Shown: positions 35,149-44,465, numbered from the stretch's first letter. The stretch: DNA of 64,000 bases from Bacillota bacterium (GCA_028724185.1 JAQYDN010000007.1:1-64000); one strand, 5' to 3'. A program made the numbers and translations. Notes: a model not told the origin generated them from the sequence alone.

Positions 35149-35919
35149 ATGAGACAATTTATCGTCGACGCGTTTACCGATACCGTATTTAAGGGCAATC
35201 CCGCCGCCGTCTGTCTGCCCGACCGCCCCCTCTCCGACGAGCTGATGCTCAAGATCGCGATGGAAAATAATCTCTCCGAGACGGCCTTTATCGCCAAGGA
35301 CGGAGAGAATTACTTATTGAGGTGGTTTACCCCGAAAGAGGAAGTCGACCTATGCGGACACGCGACGCTCGCGAGCGCCTTTATCGTCTTAAATGTCTTG
35401 GAGCGCGACCGCAACGACGTGACCTTCGATACCCTCTCGGGCAAGTTGAAGGTTGCGCGGCGGGGCGATCTCTTCGAGATGGACTTTCCCGCCTACGAAC
35501 TCGAGCCCGTCGCGGTCACAAGGGCGATGGAGGAGGCCGTCGGCGCAAAACCGCGCGAGGCGTACATGGGCCGCGACCTTCTCCTCGTCATGGACGACGA
35601 CTACGACATCGATACCTACCCCGATATGAAAAAGGTCCTCGCCTTGGACGGCCTGCTCCTGCACGTCACCAAGCGCGGCGACGAGTACGACTGCATCTCC
35701 CGCTCCTTCGCCCCGAAGCTGAACGTCCCCGAGGATCCCGTCTGCGGATCGGGGCACTGTCACATCTCGGTGTATTGGTCGAGTGTACTCCACAAGCCCG
35801 ACATCCTCGCATTTCAAGCGAGTCCGCGCACGGGCATATTGCATACCTCGGTCATCGGCGACCGCGTCACCCTGGCGGGCGGAGCCGTCCTGTACTCCCG
35901 CGGACAGATCCATATTTAG
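35149..35919 (+). CDS. PhzF-family isomerase/epimerase-like protein
   Basis: 256 residues, two-lobed diaminopimelate-epimerase-like fold. The catalytic-glutamate motif NLSETAFI is present (E~45), as are the N-terminal VDAFTDTVFKGNPAAVC, the DLCGHATLASA loop, and PVCGSGHCHI in the second lobe. In phenazine producers PhzF isomerises DHHA; no phenazine genes are here, so the substrate is unknown. ATG with AGGAGG about 8 nt upstream (TTAGGAGGTTAAGC). It follows the YihY gene by 14 nt and ends before a strong terminator. Confidence 0.9.
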   Translation: MRQFIVDAFTDTVFKGNPAAVCLPDRPLSDELMLKIAMENNLSETAFIAKDGENYLLRWFTPKEEVDLCGHATLASAFIVLNVLERDRNDVTFDTLSGKLKVARRGDLFEMDFPAYELEPVAVTRAMEEAVGAKPREAYMGRDLLLVMDDDYDIDTYPDMKKVLALDGLLLHVTKRGDEYDCISRSFAPKLNVPEDPVCGSGHCHISVYWSSVLHKPDILAFQASPRTGILHTSVIGDRVTLAGGAVLYSRGQIHI

Positions 35920-35988
35920 TAGGATTCAATCGTTTATAAACATAGCGGCCGTTCCATCGCGAGCGGCGACAACTTTTATCACACACAA

Positions 35989-36028
35989 AAGAGGCGAGCG
36001 TCGCGCGACACTCGCCTCTTTTTATTTC
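35989..36028. terminator. Bidirectional terminator between PhzF-family gene and the ABC importer
   Basis: 10-bp stem AAGAGGCGAG/CTCGCCTCTT (35989-35998 and 36011-36020) with TTTATTT after it on plus and TTGTGTG on minus. Convergent genes end on both sides. Confidence 0.85.
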
Positions 36029-36033
36029 ATAGT

Positions 36034-37062
36034 TCAGCGCTCTATCCGCATCCCCGTCTCGCGCGAAAAGACATGCACGTCGTCCTCGTCTCTCACCTCG
36101 AGCGAGTAGGTCTCGCCGATCTTTTTCTCCTCTTCCTCGGCGCTCATGACCTTCAAGGTCGTCTCTCCTTTTTCCAGATAGTAGTAGCGGAGCGCGCCGT
36201 GATTTTCGGCGAGCCGCAAGGTAAACTCGCCCCCTTCCGCCATGCGCAGGTTTTCAGGGCGTATCCCCAAGACGACTTCCTCGTCGAAGGTCGGAAGCGA
36301 GAGAAGAAGGCTCTCTCTGCCTTCCCTTTCCCCGAGAAAGTTCATCGTCACCGAGCCGATAAAACTCGCGACGAAGAGATTTTCGGGACGCTTGTAGATT
36401 TCTGTCGGCGTCCCGATCTGCTGAATCTTCCCCTTGTCCAACACGACGATGCGATCGGCCATCGTCATCGCCTCGGTCTGGTCGTGGGTCACATAGACCA
36501 TCGCGACCCCGAGGTCTCTCTGCAGCTCGACGATCTCGTGGCGCATCTGGACGCGAAGTTTCGCATCCAAGTTGGAGAGGGGCTCGTCCATCAAAAAGAC
36601 CTTCGGATCCCGGACCATCGCCCGGCCGAGCGCGACGCGCTGTCTCTGCCCACCGGAGAGGGCGCCGGGTTTCTTCTTCAAGATATCTTCGAGCTCCAGC
36701 GCCTCGGCGGCGCGGGAAACTTTTCTCTCGATCTCCTCTTTCGGCGTCTTTCGAATCTTCAACCCGAACGCCATGTTCTCGTAGACGTCGAGGTGGGGGT
36801 AGAGCGCGTAGGACTGAAAGACCATCGCGATGTCCCGATCCTTCGGTTCGACATCCGCAATGTCCCTTCCGTCCAAAAAGATCTCTCCCTCCGTCGCCTC
36901 CTCGAGTCCCGCGATGATTCGAAGCAGCGTCGATTTTCCGCATCCGGAGGGGCCGAGCAGCGCGAGGAGTTCCCTATCCTTCACCGAAAAGTTGATGTCT
37001 TCGAGCGCCCTCGTGCCGTCGTCGTATACTTTGGTAATGCCTTGTAAGTTTAAATTTGCCAT
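36034..37062 (-). CDS. Sugar ABC transporter ATP-binding subunit (UgpC/MalK/MsmK type)
   Basis: 342 residues. Walker A GPSGCGKST at 37-45, Q-loop in VFQSYALYPHL, signature LSGGQRQRVALGRA, Walker B VFLMDEPLSNLDA, H-loop YVTHDQTEA, and a C-terminal regulatory OB-like domain from ~240 (LGIRPENLRM). This C-terminal extension marks the CUT1 carbohydrate class. It lies 3 nt after the second permease gene, completing the importer with two permeases and a binding protein. Substrate cannot be assigned; sugars, glycerol-3-phosphate or polyols are possible. Confidence 0.95.
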   Translation of the reverse strand: MANLNLQGITKVYDDGTRALEDINFSVKDRELLALLGPSGCGKSTLLRIIAGLEEATEGEIFLDGRDIADVEPKDRDIAMVFQSYALYPHLDVYENMAFGLKIRKTPKEEIERKVSRAAEALELEDILKKKPGALSGGQRQRVALGRAMVRDPKVFLMDEPLSNLDAKLRVQMRHEIVELQRDLGVAMVYVTHDQTEAMTMADRIVVLDKGKIQQIGTPTEIYKRPENLFVASFIGSVTMNFLGEREGRESLLLSLPTFDEEVVLGIRPENLRMAEGGEFTLRLAENHGALRYYYLEKGETTLKVMSAEEEEKKIGETYSLEVRDEDDVHVFSRETGMRIER

Positions 37063-37065
37063 CGT

Positions 37066-37911
37066 CTATCCTTTCACCGATCCGCGCAAGATGCCCTGTA
37101 CTAAGAATTTCCTGAATATCACCGCCAAGAGCGCCGGCGGCAGCACCGCAAAGATACCCGATGCCGCGATCATGCCGACGCTGATCACATCGCGCCCCAC
37201 GAAGTCCGAGAGAACCAGGGTGATGGGCTTGTGCGCGGGCGAACTCGTGAGGATTAAGGGGATCTGGTACTGGTTCCACGCCATCAACACGATCATGAGC
37301 GCCGAGGCGGCGAGGATGGGTTTTGAGAGCGGCAGCGCCAATTTAAAGAAGATCTGGCGCTCGCTGCAACCATCGACCCTCGCGGCCTCCCACAACTCCC
37401 CGGGAATCTGCTCGAGGTAGTTCGTCATCATCCACGTGTTGACGGGAAGGAGGGAGGAGACGTAGATGAGAGCGGTAAAGAAGAGTTTATCCAACAGGCC
37501 GAAGCGGGCGTAGACCGCATAGATCGGGATGATCGTCGTAAAGACGGGGATGACCATGGAGATCAACAGCGCCGTCAGGAGGAATCGCCGTCCCTTAAAG
37601 CGGTAGCGCGCGTAGGCGTAGGCGGAGAGGTAGGAGATCGGAAGCCCGAGCCCCAGCGTCATGAGCACGGCGAACAGGGAGTTTTTCAAGGCGCCGAAGA
37701 CGAGCGCGTGTTCCTTGCTCGCCGGATCGAAAAGGCGCGCGTAGTTTCCGCCGTAGATATGCGCGGGGACAATCCCGCCGTCGCGCGTCAATATGCTCGT
37801 CTCCTCGGTCAAGCTGAGCGAGAGGAGCCACAAGAGCGGCCCGAGCGTCAGGATCAGAAAGAGGATCACGGCCAGGACGTAGAGGATTTGATTTTTTCTC
37901 GTCGTTTTCAT
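37066..37911 (-). CDS. Carbohydrate ABC transporter permease (MalG/UgpE type)
   Basis: 281 residues, six membrane helices starting with ILYVLAVILFLILTLGPLLW. The EAA loop contacting the ATPase is seen at ~190 as LWEAARVDGCSERQIFFKLA. ATG 37911 directly abuts the upstream permease stop (TAG-ATG), with GGAGG 5 nt away. Partner of the permease upstream and the ATPase downstream. Confidence 0.93.
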   Translation of the reverse strand: MKTTRKNQILYVLAVILFLILTLGPLLWLLSLSLTEETSILTRDGGIVPAHIYGGNYARLFDPASKEHALVFGALKNSLFAVLMTLGLGLPISYLSAYAYARYRFKGRRFLLTALLISMVIPVFTTIIPIYAVYARFGLLDKLFFTALIYVSSLLPVNTWMMTNYLEQIPGELWEAARVDGCSERQIFFKLALPLSKPILAASALMIVLMAWNQYQIPLILTSSPAHKPITLVLSDFVGRDVISVGMIAASGIFAVLPPALLAVIFRKFLVQGILRGSVKG

Positions 37912-38772
37912 CTAAGCCTCCGTCATATCTTTAATATAGAAGTAACTGATTACGGCGGAAAGGAGCATAATCACGTAGGTGATCGCCGAGCCGTAACCGA
38001 AGTCGAGGTAGCTGAAGGTGTGGAGGTAATTGTTCACGAGGAGCGTCTGGCTGTCCAGACGAAACCCCACCATCGCGATCACCTCGTCGAAGATATTCAT
38101 CGCCGCCATCAAGATCTTCACGAGCACGACGGAGAGCGACGGCAGGATGAGCGGGAAGGTGATCTTTCTAAAAGACTGCCATCGGCTGCTTCCGTCCACC
38201 TTTGCCGCGTCGTAAAGCTCCGAGGGGATGCTCTGGAGGTTGGCGAGGATGAGCAGCGCGCAAAACGGCACGACCCGCCACGACGTCGCCACGGAGACGA
38301 CGATCAAAAAGAGAAACGGATGGGTCGTAAAGGAGATGGGATCGACGATCAGCCCCGCCCCTATGAGCAGGCGGTTCATCAGGCCGTATCCCGGATAAAA
38401 GATAAAATTCCACATCATGCCGTTTACGAGGGGCGGCAACGCCCACGGGATAATCGCCACCGCCGTTAGAAGCGAGGTCACTTTCGTCCTCCGGTTCAAC
38501 AACAGCGCGACGAAAAGGGACGCGAGCAAGGTAAATATCCCCACGAAGAGCATAATCCACAGGCTGTTTTTAAGCGCCAGGTGAAAATCCGAGGCGCCCA
38601 GGACCTTTACGTAATTTTTAAGGCCGATAAACCGGATGTCGTCCGGCTCTTTTAAGTTGTACTCCTGCAAACTGAACACGAATGTGCGGAGGATCGGAAG
38701 CATGACCGTCGCGATCATAATGAACAGGCCCGGCAAGAGGAGGAGCACGGGGGCTTTTCTGCTTTTATTCAT
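37912..38772 (-). CDS. Carbohydrate ABC transporter permease (MalF/UgpA type)
   Basis: 286 residues with about six helices; N-terminal APVLLLLPGLFIMIATVMLP is typical of the UgpA class. EAA loop at ~190-210: ELYDAAKVDGSSRWQSFRKI. ATG with GAGGTGA upstream. It starts 42 nt after the binding-protein gene, across a hairpin that probably lowers downstream expression relative to the binding protein. Confidence 0.93.
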   Translation of the reverse strand: MNKSRKAPVLLLLPGLFIMIATVMLPILRTFVFSLQEYNLKEPDDIRFIGLKNYVKVLGASDFHLALKNSLWIMLFVGIFTLLASLFVALLLNRRTKVTSLLTAVAIIPWALPPLVNGMMWNFIFYPGYGLMNRLLIGAGLIVDPISFTTHPFLFLIVVSVATSWRVVPFCALLILANLQSIPSELYDAAKVDGSSRWQSFRKITFPLILPSLSVVLVKILMAAMNIFDEVIAMVGFRLDSQTLLVNNYLHTFSYLDFGYGSAITYVIMLLSAVISYFYIKDMTEA

Positions 38773-38779
38773 CGTTCAC

Positions 38780-38810
38780 CTCAAGAAAGAAGGCGACCCC
38801 GAGGTCGCCT
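38780..38810 (-). terminator. Intra-operon hairpin after the binding-protein gene
   Basis: Minus-strand stem AGGCGACC/GGTCGCCT with a 4-nt loop (38791-38810), then TCTTTCTTGA. Such an attenuator lets the binding protein be made in excess of the membrane components. The T-tract is imperfect, so partial read-through is likely. Confidence 0.7.
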
Positions 38811-38814
38811 GAGT

Positions 38815-40119
38815 TTATTTGCTTTCCGCCAAAATGTCGTCGACGGCCGTCTTAATCTTATCCGCCGCTTGATCGGCAGAGAGTTTGCCCGAGGTCATTT
38901 GGTTGGTCGTGTTGAAGATCTCGGTGCTCATTTCCGTGTAATTCTTCGGAACGCCGTTCGGGAACGGGGACTCGATCATCTTGGACAGTTCGACCATCGC
39001 GCCGCTGTCTTTGATCGCGCCGCTGTCGACGAGCTCGTTTAAGACGGAGTTTCTCGTCGGAAGCGTGGAGAGTTCTTCAAACATCTTTTCCTGATTCTTC
39101 TTGGACGTGTACCATTCGACCCACTTCTTCGCGGCTTCGGGATGCTCCGTGTAGTTGGAGATACCGACGCCTTCGGCAAACGGCACGGTCGCCGTCGCGG
39201 GAGCCTCTTTACCCGGGAGGACGATCGGCTTAACTTGGCCGACGACTTCGCTCTGTTCGGCGTCGTCGATTCTCGTGACGTAGGAAGACGGTCCGACCAT
39301 AAAGGCGGCGTCTCCGGAGAGAATCTTTGCATAGGCCATTTGACCGCTGATTTCCGCATTTGCGGGGTCGATCAAGCCCGCCTGCATAAACGTATCGACG
39401 GTTTCGAGGCCGTCTTTAAGGGCGTCCTGATTGATCGTATTGTCGTCGTTAAAGAGTCCGCCGTTTCGCGTGTAGGCGAGCCACATTAAACTCGTGCTGG
39501 TGCTTTCGTCGGCTTTTAAGGCGTAGGCGAAGGGGTATTCACAGATTCCCTCGTCTTTTAACTTTTTGCTCGCCTCGAAGACGTCGTCCCACGTCTTGGG
39601 CTCGTCCGCGCCGACTTTGTCGAACATCTCCTTGTTATAGTAGGCGATGCGGAAGTCGTTGGCGTACGGCATGCCGTAGGCCTTGCCGTCGACGGAAAAT
39701 GTCTCGAGCGTCGGCATGTCGGCCTTGTCTTCTTCCGATACCTCGATCGGCAGGAGCCAGTCGGCGCTTTGGAATTCCCCGACCCAGGACCAGTCGAGTT
39801 CGAAGACGTCCGCGGCGATCTGCTTTCCTGCAGCCGCCGTCGCGACCTTTTCGCGGATGTCGTCCCAACCGGTGGGGATGACGTCGACGGTGATGCCCGT
39901 CTCGTCTTTAAATTCCTTGAGCATCTCGTCGGTGGGAGCGCCCCAGTCCGGAATCATAAAACTGATGGTCACATCGTCCATCTTTTCCGCGCTTTCCGCG
40001 GTATTCGCATCGGCCGCGCCGTCGTTTGTCGCCTCGTCCTTATCGTTTGCGTTGCCGCAAGCGGCGAGCACGAGCACGAGCGAAAGAAGCAGTGCCGAGA
40101 GCACATATTTTTTCTTCAT
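38815..40119 (-). CDS. Extracellular solute-binding lipoprotein (family 1, sugar type)
   Basis: 434 residues. Lipoprotein signal with lipobox LVLAAC (Cys ~21) followed by an Asp/Ala/Asn-rich tether (~22-45). Binding-protein fold with ITVDVIPTGWDDIREKVA early and the hinge-type region KAYGMPYANDFRIAYYNKEM at ~145-165; many aromatic residues (FELDWSWVGEF) fit carbohydrate stacking. ATG with GGGAAGGA close upstream and a good promoter. First gene of the importer operon. The exact ligand is not deducible. Confidence 0.94.
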   Translation of the reverse strand: MKKKYVLSALLLSLVLVLAACGNANDKDEATNDGAADANTAESAEKMDDVTISFMIPDWGAPTDEMLKEFKDETGITVDVIPTGWDDIREKVATAAAGKQIAADVFELDWSWVGEFQSADWLLPIEVSEEDKADMPTLETFSVDGKAYGMPYANDFRIAYYNKEMFDKVGADEPKTWDDVFEASKKLKDEGICEYPFAYALKADESTSTSLMWLAYTRNGGLFNDDNTINQDALKDGLETVDTFMQAGLIDPANAEISGQMAYAKILSGDAAFMVGPSSYVTRIDDAEQSEVVGQVKPIVLPGKEAPATATVPFAEGVGISNYTEHPEAAKKWVEWYTSKKNQEKMFEELSTLPTRNSVLNELVDSGAIKDSGAMVELSKMIESPFPNGVPKNYTEMSTEIFNTTNQMTSGKLSADQAADKIKTAVDDILAESK

Positions 40120-40157
40120 GTCCTTCCCTTTCTATAGTCTCTCTTATTGCATGGTGT

Positions 40158-40185
40158 ACTATATAATAGTTTACTAATCCCGCAA
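40158..40185 (-). promoter_or_regulatory. Predicted promoter of the sugar ABC importer operon
   Basis: Minus strand: -35 TTGCGG (40185-40180), 16-nt spacer, -10 TATAGT (40163-40158), about 38 nt before the ATG. TATTATATAGTA around the -10 is AT-rich. No operator palindrome of the LacI type was recognised. Confidence 0.5.
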
Positions 40186-40273
40186 TCCTTTTACAATTCT
40201 TTTACTTTATATTGGTATTTACTATGTCATTTTTCCTTTTTTTGTTTTTTCTATAGTCGATCTCCCTCGCCGC

Positions 40274-40303
40274 AAAGAAAAAACCTCGGCACGCGCCGAG
40301 GTT
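40274..40303 (-). terminator. Terminator of the metK-recD2-comF operon
   Basis: Minus-strand stem AACCTCGGC/GCCGAGGTT with tetraloop GCGT, then TTTTTTCTTTG. It lies just past the comF stop. Confidence 0.88.
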
Positions 40304-40312
40304 CTCTACCCC

Positions 40313-40939
40313 TTATTCCGCATAGGCAACGGACGCCTTCATACACGCGAGGCCGACGACCTCGCGGGCTCCCGCCTCCTCGAGGGCGCGCGCACAATTT
40401 CGCATCGTCGCGCCGGTGGTGTAGGTGTCGTCGATCAAGAGGACCCGTCCCCGGACGGGCGCAGCGGAAAACGCGCGATCGACGTTTTTTATGCGCTCCT
40501 TCGCCGAGAGGCCGATCTGGTCTTTGACGCGCCGGTTAAGCGTAAGACCCGCGTAGAGGGGCATTCCGAGTCGGTCGCTTATCGCCCGCGCCACGCGCTC
40601 CGGCGGGTTGAATCCGCGCACGCGCCGTTTTTTCGGCGAGATGGGGACGACCGCGATCACATCCGCACGGTGCAGGTCACGCGCGAGCAAAAAGTCGATC
40701 GCGATCTCCGCGAGGACGTCGGCCCAAAAGATCTCGCCGCGGTATTTCAGACCGCGAATTATCTTCGAGGAGAGCTTGTTTTCCCCGAAGAGGGCGTAGG
40801 CGGGAAACTCCCTCTCCGAAAGAATCCTCTCCCCGTAAAACGGAAGGGCGTCGAGGCAGCGCTCGCAGAACCCGAAGCGCGACTTCGGCCTCTCCATACA
40901 CATCACGCATCCGCCGGAGTAAAAGACGGGAACTACCAC
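40313..40939 (-). CDS. comF: ComF-family phosphoribosyltransferase-like protein
   Basis: 208 residues from GTG 40939, chosen because GGAGG lies 7 nt upstream and it gives the usual ComF start; longer in-frame starts run into recD2 and look like out-of-frame sequence. A zinc-ribbon (CVMCMERPKSRFGFCERC, two CxxC pairs at ~12-30) precedes a phosphoribosyltransferase domain with LLIDDTYTTGATM. ComF helps import or process single-stranded DNA during natural transformation, interacting with the ComFA helicase and primosome. No comFA is adjacent; instead it follows recD2 with overlapping codons, suggesting a joint DNA-processing role. Confidence 0.9.
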   Translation of the reverse strand: MVVPVFYSGGCVMCMERPKSRFGFCERCLDALPFYGERILSEREFPAYALFGENKLSSKIIRGLKYRGEIFWADVLAEIAIDFLLARDLHRADVIAVVPISPKKRRVRGFNPPERVARAISDRLGMPLYAGLTLNRRVKDQIGLSAKERIKNVDRAFSAAPVRGRVLLIDDTYTTGATMRNCARALEEAGAREVVGLACMKASVAYAE

Positions 40940-43116
40940 GGCACGTCCTCCTTTAACAGCTTGTCGAGGTCGGAATAGCGCGACTCGATGCGGTTGTTTT
41001 CGATCATTCGCGCCATCGCCTGTGGGTTTCCCACGAGGACGACGACGCTCTTTGCCCGCGTCACCCCGGTATAGAGCAGGTTTCTCGTATAGAGCATGGG
41101 CGGACCGCTCAGGATCGGGATCACCACGATCGGAAATTCCGATCCCTGGGACTTGTGGATCGTCGTGGCGTAGGCGGGCTGAAGTTCGGGGAGGGTCTCC
41201 CTCGTATAGGTGCACACCTTATCGTCGTAGTAGACCTTTAGATATTCCCCGTCGGGGTCGACGGCGCTCACGCGGCCCAAGTCGCCGTTAAAGACGCCGG
41301 TACCCTCGTTGTCGAAGACAGCGGTATTCGACTTCCATTCCATCTCGTAGTTGTTTTTCGTCTGCATCACCTTGTCGCCGACCCGATAGGTGAAGCCGCG
41401 AAAATCGAGTCCTTTTTTCGACGCGTTCAATTCGCGCTGCAGCGCCACATTTAAGTTTTCGATGCCGCAGACGCCCTTTTTCATCGGCGCGAGGACCTGG
41501 ATGTCGTCGAAGGGATCGGCGTCGTAAAACGCGGGCAGCCGGTCCTTAACGAGCGAGGTAATGAGCGCGAGGACGCGCTTGGGATCCGGCTCCTCGATAA
41601 AGAAGAAGTCGGTACCCTTCGCATTCACAATCGGCGGCTTGCCGTGGTTGATGCGGTGCGCGTTTTTGACAATGTAGGACGACTCGGCCTGGCGGAAGAT
41701 TTCGTCGAGGCGCACGGTCTCGACCTCTCCCGAGGAGAGAATGTCCCTAAGGACGTTTCCCGCGCCCACCGGCGGCAGCTGGTCGCCGTCGCCCACGAGG
41801 ATGAGGTGCGTCTTATCCTTCAGCGAATCGAGCAGGTCCCGCATCAAGAGCAGGTCGATCATGCTCGCTTCGTCGACGATCACGACGTCAGAGTCGATCT
41901 CATCGCCCGAGACGAGGGAATCGGTGCCCTCCTCGTCGATATAGTCGTATTTTAAGAGCCTGTGGATCGTCGAGGCGCTCCTTCCCGTCGCCTGTTCCAT
42001 GCGCTTCGCCGCGCGTCCCGTCGGAGCCGCGAGGGCGACGGAGAGCTTGAGTTTTTCCATCGCCTCGACGATGGCCCTGAGCGTCGTCGTCTTCCCCGTC
42101 CCGGGGCCGCCCGTGATGACGAGGAGGTTCGAATCGACGGCGCGGGAGAGCGCCTCCTTTTGGCGATCGGCAAGGTCGACGTCGAGCGATTTCGAAACCG
42201 CCTCGACCATGTCCTCGGCCATGTGCTCGGCGAGGTCGATCTTCCCCCGCCTCTTGAGCTCGCGCGCCACAAAAGATTCGGCGCGGAAGTACTTTAAAAA
42301 GTAGACCTTGATCCCCTCGCGGTCGACGATGTAGATCTCGGGATCGACGGCGAGTTTGACGAGGTACTCCTCGAGAAAGTCGTCCTCGACCCCGAGGACC
42401 GAGGCGGCCTCCGCGATGAGCGTCTCCTTCGGCAGATAACAGTGTCCATCCTGCACGGCGCGCGAGAGCGCGAACTTCATGCCGGCGACCATGCGCCGCT
42501 CGTCCTCCCGCCCGATGCCGACCTTTTGGGCGATGGCGTCGGCCTTTAAAAATCCGATCCCGCGCACGCGGTCGGCGAGCCGGTAGGGATCGCCTTCAAT
42601 GACGTGGATCGACTCGTTGCCGTAGACTTTGTAAATCGAAAGCGCTTCTTTGTTGGAGAGTTCGTAGTCGGCGGCGTCCAGCAAAAAGGCGCGCATGTCC
42701 TTCTGCTTCTCGAGCGTCTCCAGGATGACCGCGAGTTTCTTTTCGCCGATGCCTTCGACTTCCTCGAGTCGCTCCGGCGCCTCCTCAATGACATCCAAGG
42801 TCTCATCGCCGAAAGTGTCGACGATTTTTTTCGCCGTCACCTTCCCCACATGCGGAATAAGGCCACCGGAAAGGTAGCTTATCACCGCCGCTCTTCCCCG
42901 TGGCCTTATCTTCGTCACGCTCTCGAATTGGAACTGTTCCCCGTACTTCGGGTGCCAAATCAGTTCGCCTTCGAGGCGTAAATGTTCTTGTTCGTGTAAG
43001 GCGATATGGGATCCGACGACGACGATGTCGCTGTCTTCTGTCACGAAGTTCGCGACGGTATAACCGTTGTCCTCATTTCTGAAGATTATGTGATCCAATA
43101 CGCCTTCTATTTGCAA
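40933..43116 (-). CDS. recD2: SF1B DNA helicase RecD2 (RecD-like, RecBC-independent)
   Basis: 727 residues. 5'-3' helicase involved in DNA repair and replication-fork tolerance. N-terminal OB-like part (1-~75), helix-hairpin-helix segment (~80-190; EEVEGIGEKKLAVILE and VRGIGFLKADAIA), then the helicase core: Walker A TGGPGTGKTTT near 335, DEAS motif II in VIVDEASMIDL, motif III GDGDQLPPVGAG, and motif VI VTRAKSVVVLVG. TTG start at 43116, 6 nt after the metK stop, with its SD (TAGGA) overlapping that stop codon, so translation is coupled to metK. It is the second gene under the SAM riboswitch. Confidence 0.94.
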   Translation of the reverse strand: MQIEGVLDHIIFRNEDNGYTVANFVTEDSDIVVVGSHIALHEQEHLRLEGELIWHPKYGEQFQFESVTKIRPRGRAAVISYLSGGLIPHVGKVTAKKIVDTFGDETLDVIEEAPERLEEVEGIGEKKLAVILETLEKQKDMRAFLLDAADYELSNKEALSIYKVYGNESIHVIEGDPYRLADRVRGIGFLKADAIAQKVGIGREDERRMVAGMKFALSRAVQDGHCYLPKETLIAEAASVLGVEDDFLEEYLVKLAVDPEIYIVDREGIKVYFLKYFRAESFVARELKRRGKIDLAEHMAEDMVEAVSKSLDVDLADRQKEALSRAVDSNLLVITGGPGTGKTTTLRAIVEAMEKLKLSVALAAPTGRAAKRMEQATGRSASTIHRLLKYDYIDEEGTDSLVSGDEIDSDVVIVDEASMIDLLLMRDLLDSLKDKTHLILVGDGDQLPPVGAGNVLRDILSSGEVETVRLDEIFRQAESSYIVKNAHRINHGKPPIVNAKGTDFFFIEEPDPKRVLALITSLVKDRLPAFYDADPFDDIQVLAPMKKGVCGIENLNVALQRELNASKKGLDFRGFTYRVGDKVMQTKNNYEMEWKSNTAVFDNEGTGVFNGDLGRVSAVDPDGEYLKVYYDDKVCTYTRETLPELQPAYATTIHKSQGSEFPIVVIPILSGPPMLYTRNLLYTGVTRAKSVVVLVGNPQAMARMIENNRIESRYSDLDKLLKEDVPW

Positions 43117-43122
43117 AATATC

Positions 43123-44307
43123 CTACTTTCTGTTTTTAAGCGCCTCTTTGATCGCATCGACCTTGTCGGTCTTCTCCCACGGAACGTTCAAGTCCTCGCG
43201 ACCGAAGTGGCCGTATGCCGCGACGTCCTTGTACATCGGACGGAACAGGTCGAGGTTCTTAATGATGGCCGCCGGACGAAGGTCGAATACTTGGTTGACC
43301 AATTCTTCGATTTCGTTGTCGCTCAGCTCCGAAGTGCCGTAGCTTTCGACGTAAACCGAGAGCGGGCGCGCGATGCCGATGGCGTAGCTTAATCCGATTT
43401 CGCAACGGTCGCAGACGCCTGCGGCGACCAGGTTCTTTGCGACGTAGCGTGCCGCATATGCCGCCGAACGGTCGACCTTGGTCGGGTCCTTGCCGGAGAA
43501 TGCGCCGCCGCCGTGGCGTGCGTAGCCGCCGTAGGTGTCGACGATGATCTTTCGTCCGGTGACGCCGGCGTCGGCGACGGGACCGCCCTTGACGAAGCGT
43601 CCGGTCGGGTTGACGTAGATCTTGGTGTCGTCGTCGATCAAGTCGTCGTCGACGACGGCGTCGATGACGTATTTCTTCATATCCTCGCGGATCTTATCCA
43701 ACTCGACGTCGGGCTTGTGTTGGGTGCTGACGACGATGTTTTCGAGACGGACCGGTTTTCCGTCCTGATATTCCACGGTAACTTGTGTCTTTCCGTCGGG
43801 GCAAAGGTAGTCGAGCGTTCCTTCTTTTCGAACGTCGGAGAGTTTCTTCGCCATTCTGTGCGCGAGCGAAATGGGAAGGGGCATGAGCTCTTCCGTTTCA
43901 CGGCACGCATAGCCGAACATAATCCCCTGATCTCCGGCGCCGAATGCGTCGAATTCCTCGGTGTCGGCCTCTTTAAAGCGATCGACGCCCATGGCGATGT
44001 CGCCGCTTTGTTCCTTGATCGCGGAGATAACGGCGACGGAATCGGCCTCAAAGCCTTCCTGTACGCCTTGCGTGTAGCCGATGTCGCGAAGCGTCGTCCG
44101 AACGACGTTGGTGAAATCGACGTACGCGTTGGTGCTGATTTCACCCGTAATGACGACCATCCCCGTCGAGACCAGGCTCTCACACGCTACGCGAGCGTTC
44201 GGATCCTTCTCGAGAATTGCATCTAAAATACCGTCGGAGATTTGGTCGCACACCTTGTCGGGGTGACCTTCCGTTACCGATTCCGACGAAAATAACCACT
44301 TGTCCAT
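43123..44307 (-). CDS. metK: S-adenosylmethionine synthetase
   Basis: 394 residues. Makes SAM from methionine and ATP. Family signatures: N-terminal [20 protein letters not shown], the [13 protein letters not shown] motif at ~120, and [19 protein letters not shown] at ~265. Typical length. ATG with AGGAGG upstream. Preceded by a SAM-I riboswitch plus terminator, so it is switched off when SAM is plentiful. Followed by recD2 with a 6-nt gap. Confidence 0.98.
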   Translation of the reverse strand: MDKWLFSSESVTEGHPDKVCDQISDGILDAILEKDPNARVACESLVSTGMVVITGEISTNAYVDFTNVVRTTLRDIGYTQGVQEGFEADSVAVISAIKEQSGDIAMGVDRFKEADTEEFDAFGAGDQGIMFGYACRETEELMPLPISLAHRMAKKLSDVRKEGTLDYLCPDGKTQVTVEYQDGKPVRLENIVVSTQHKPDVELDKIREDMKKYVIDAVVDDDLIDDDTKIYVNPTGRFVKGGPVADAGVTGRKIIVDTYGGYARHGGGAFSGKDPTKVDRSAAYAARYVAKNLVAAGVCDRCEIGLSYAIGIARPLSVYVESYGTSELSDNEIEELVNQVFDLRPAAIIKNLDLFRPMYKDVAAYGHFGREDLNVPWEKTDKVDAIKEALKNRK

Positions 44308-44326
44308 GTCTTCCTCCTAACTTCAC

Positions 44327-44352
44327 AAAAAAAGACCTGCACGCAGCAGGCC
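44327..44352 (-). terminator. Riboswitch-controlled terminator upstream of metK
   Basis: Minus-strand stem GGCCTGC/GCAGGTC (one G-U pair) with loop TGCGT, then TTTTTTT, ending about 19 nt before the metK ATG. It forms the expression platform of the SAM-I aptamer just upstream. Confidence 0.88.
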
Positions 44353-44355
44353 TTA

Positions 44356-44451
44356 TTCTTATCTTCCAGACCTGACTGTCTGTAGGATTTAGCACCTGTT
44401 AAGGTTGCCGGGTTTCACAGTGCCTATTCACTCCACCGCTCTTAATAAGAA
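44356..44451 (-). promoter_or_regulatory. SAM-I (S-box) riboswitch aptamer
   Basis: The minus strand shows the S-box core: P1 arm TCTTATTAAGAG (44450-44439), GGTGGAG, TGTGAAACCCGGCAACC, AGGTGCTAAATCC, and closing arm GAAGATAAGA. The K-turn-type 'AAACCCGGCAACC' and 'GGTGCTAAATCC' blocks match the family consensus. SAM binding would stabilise P1, allow the downstream terminator to form and stop metK-recD2-comF transcription. Confidence 0.93.
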
Positions 44452-44465
44452 TGTTAACGAATCAC

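Noticed and set aside
35149..35919. Phenazine biosynthesis
   Set aside because: Only a PhzF-family protein is present; no phzA-G partners are nearby. The family is broad.
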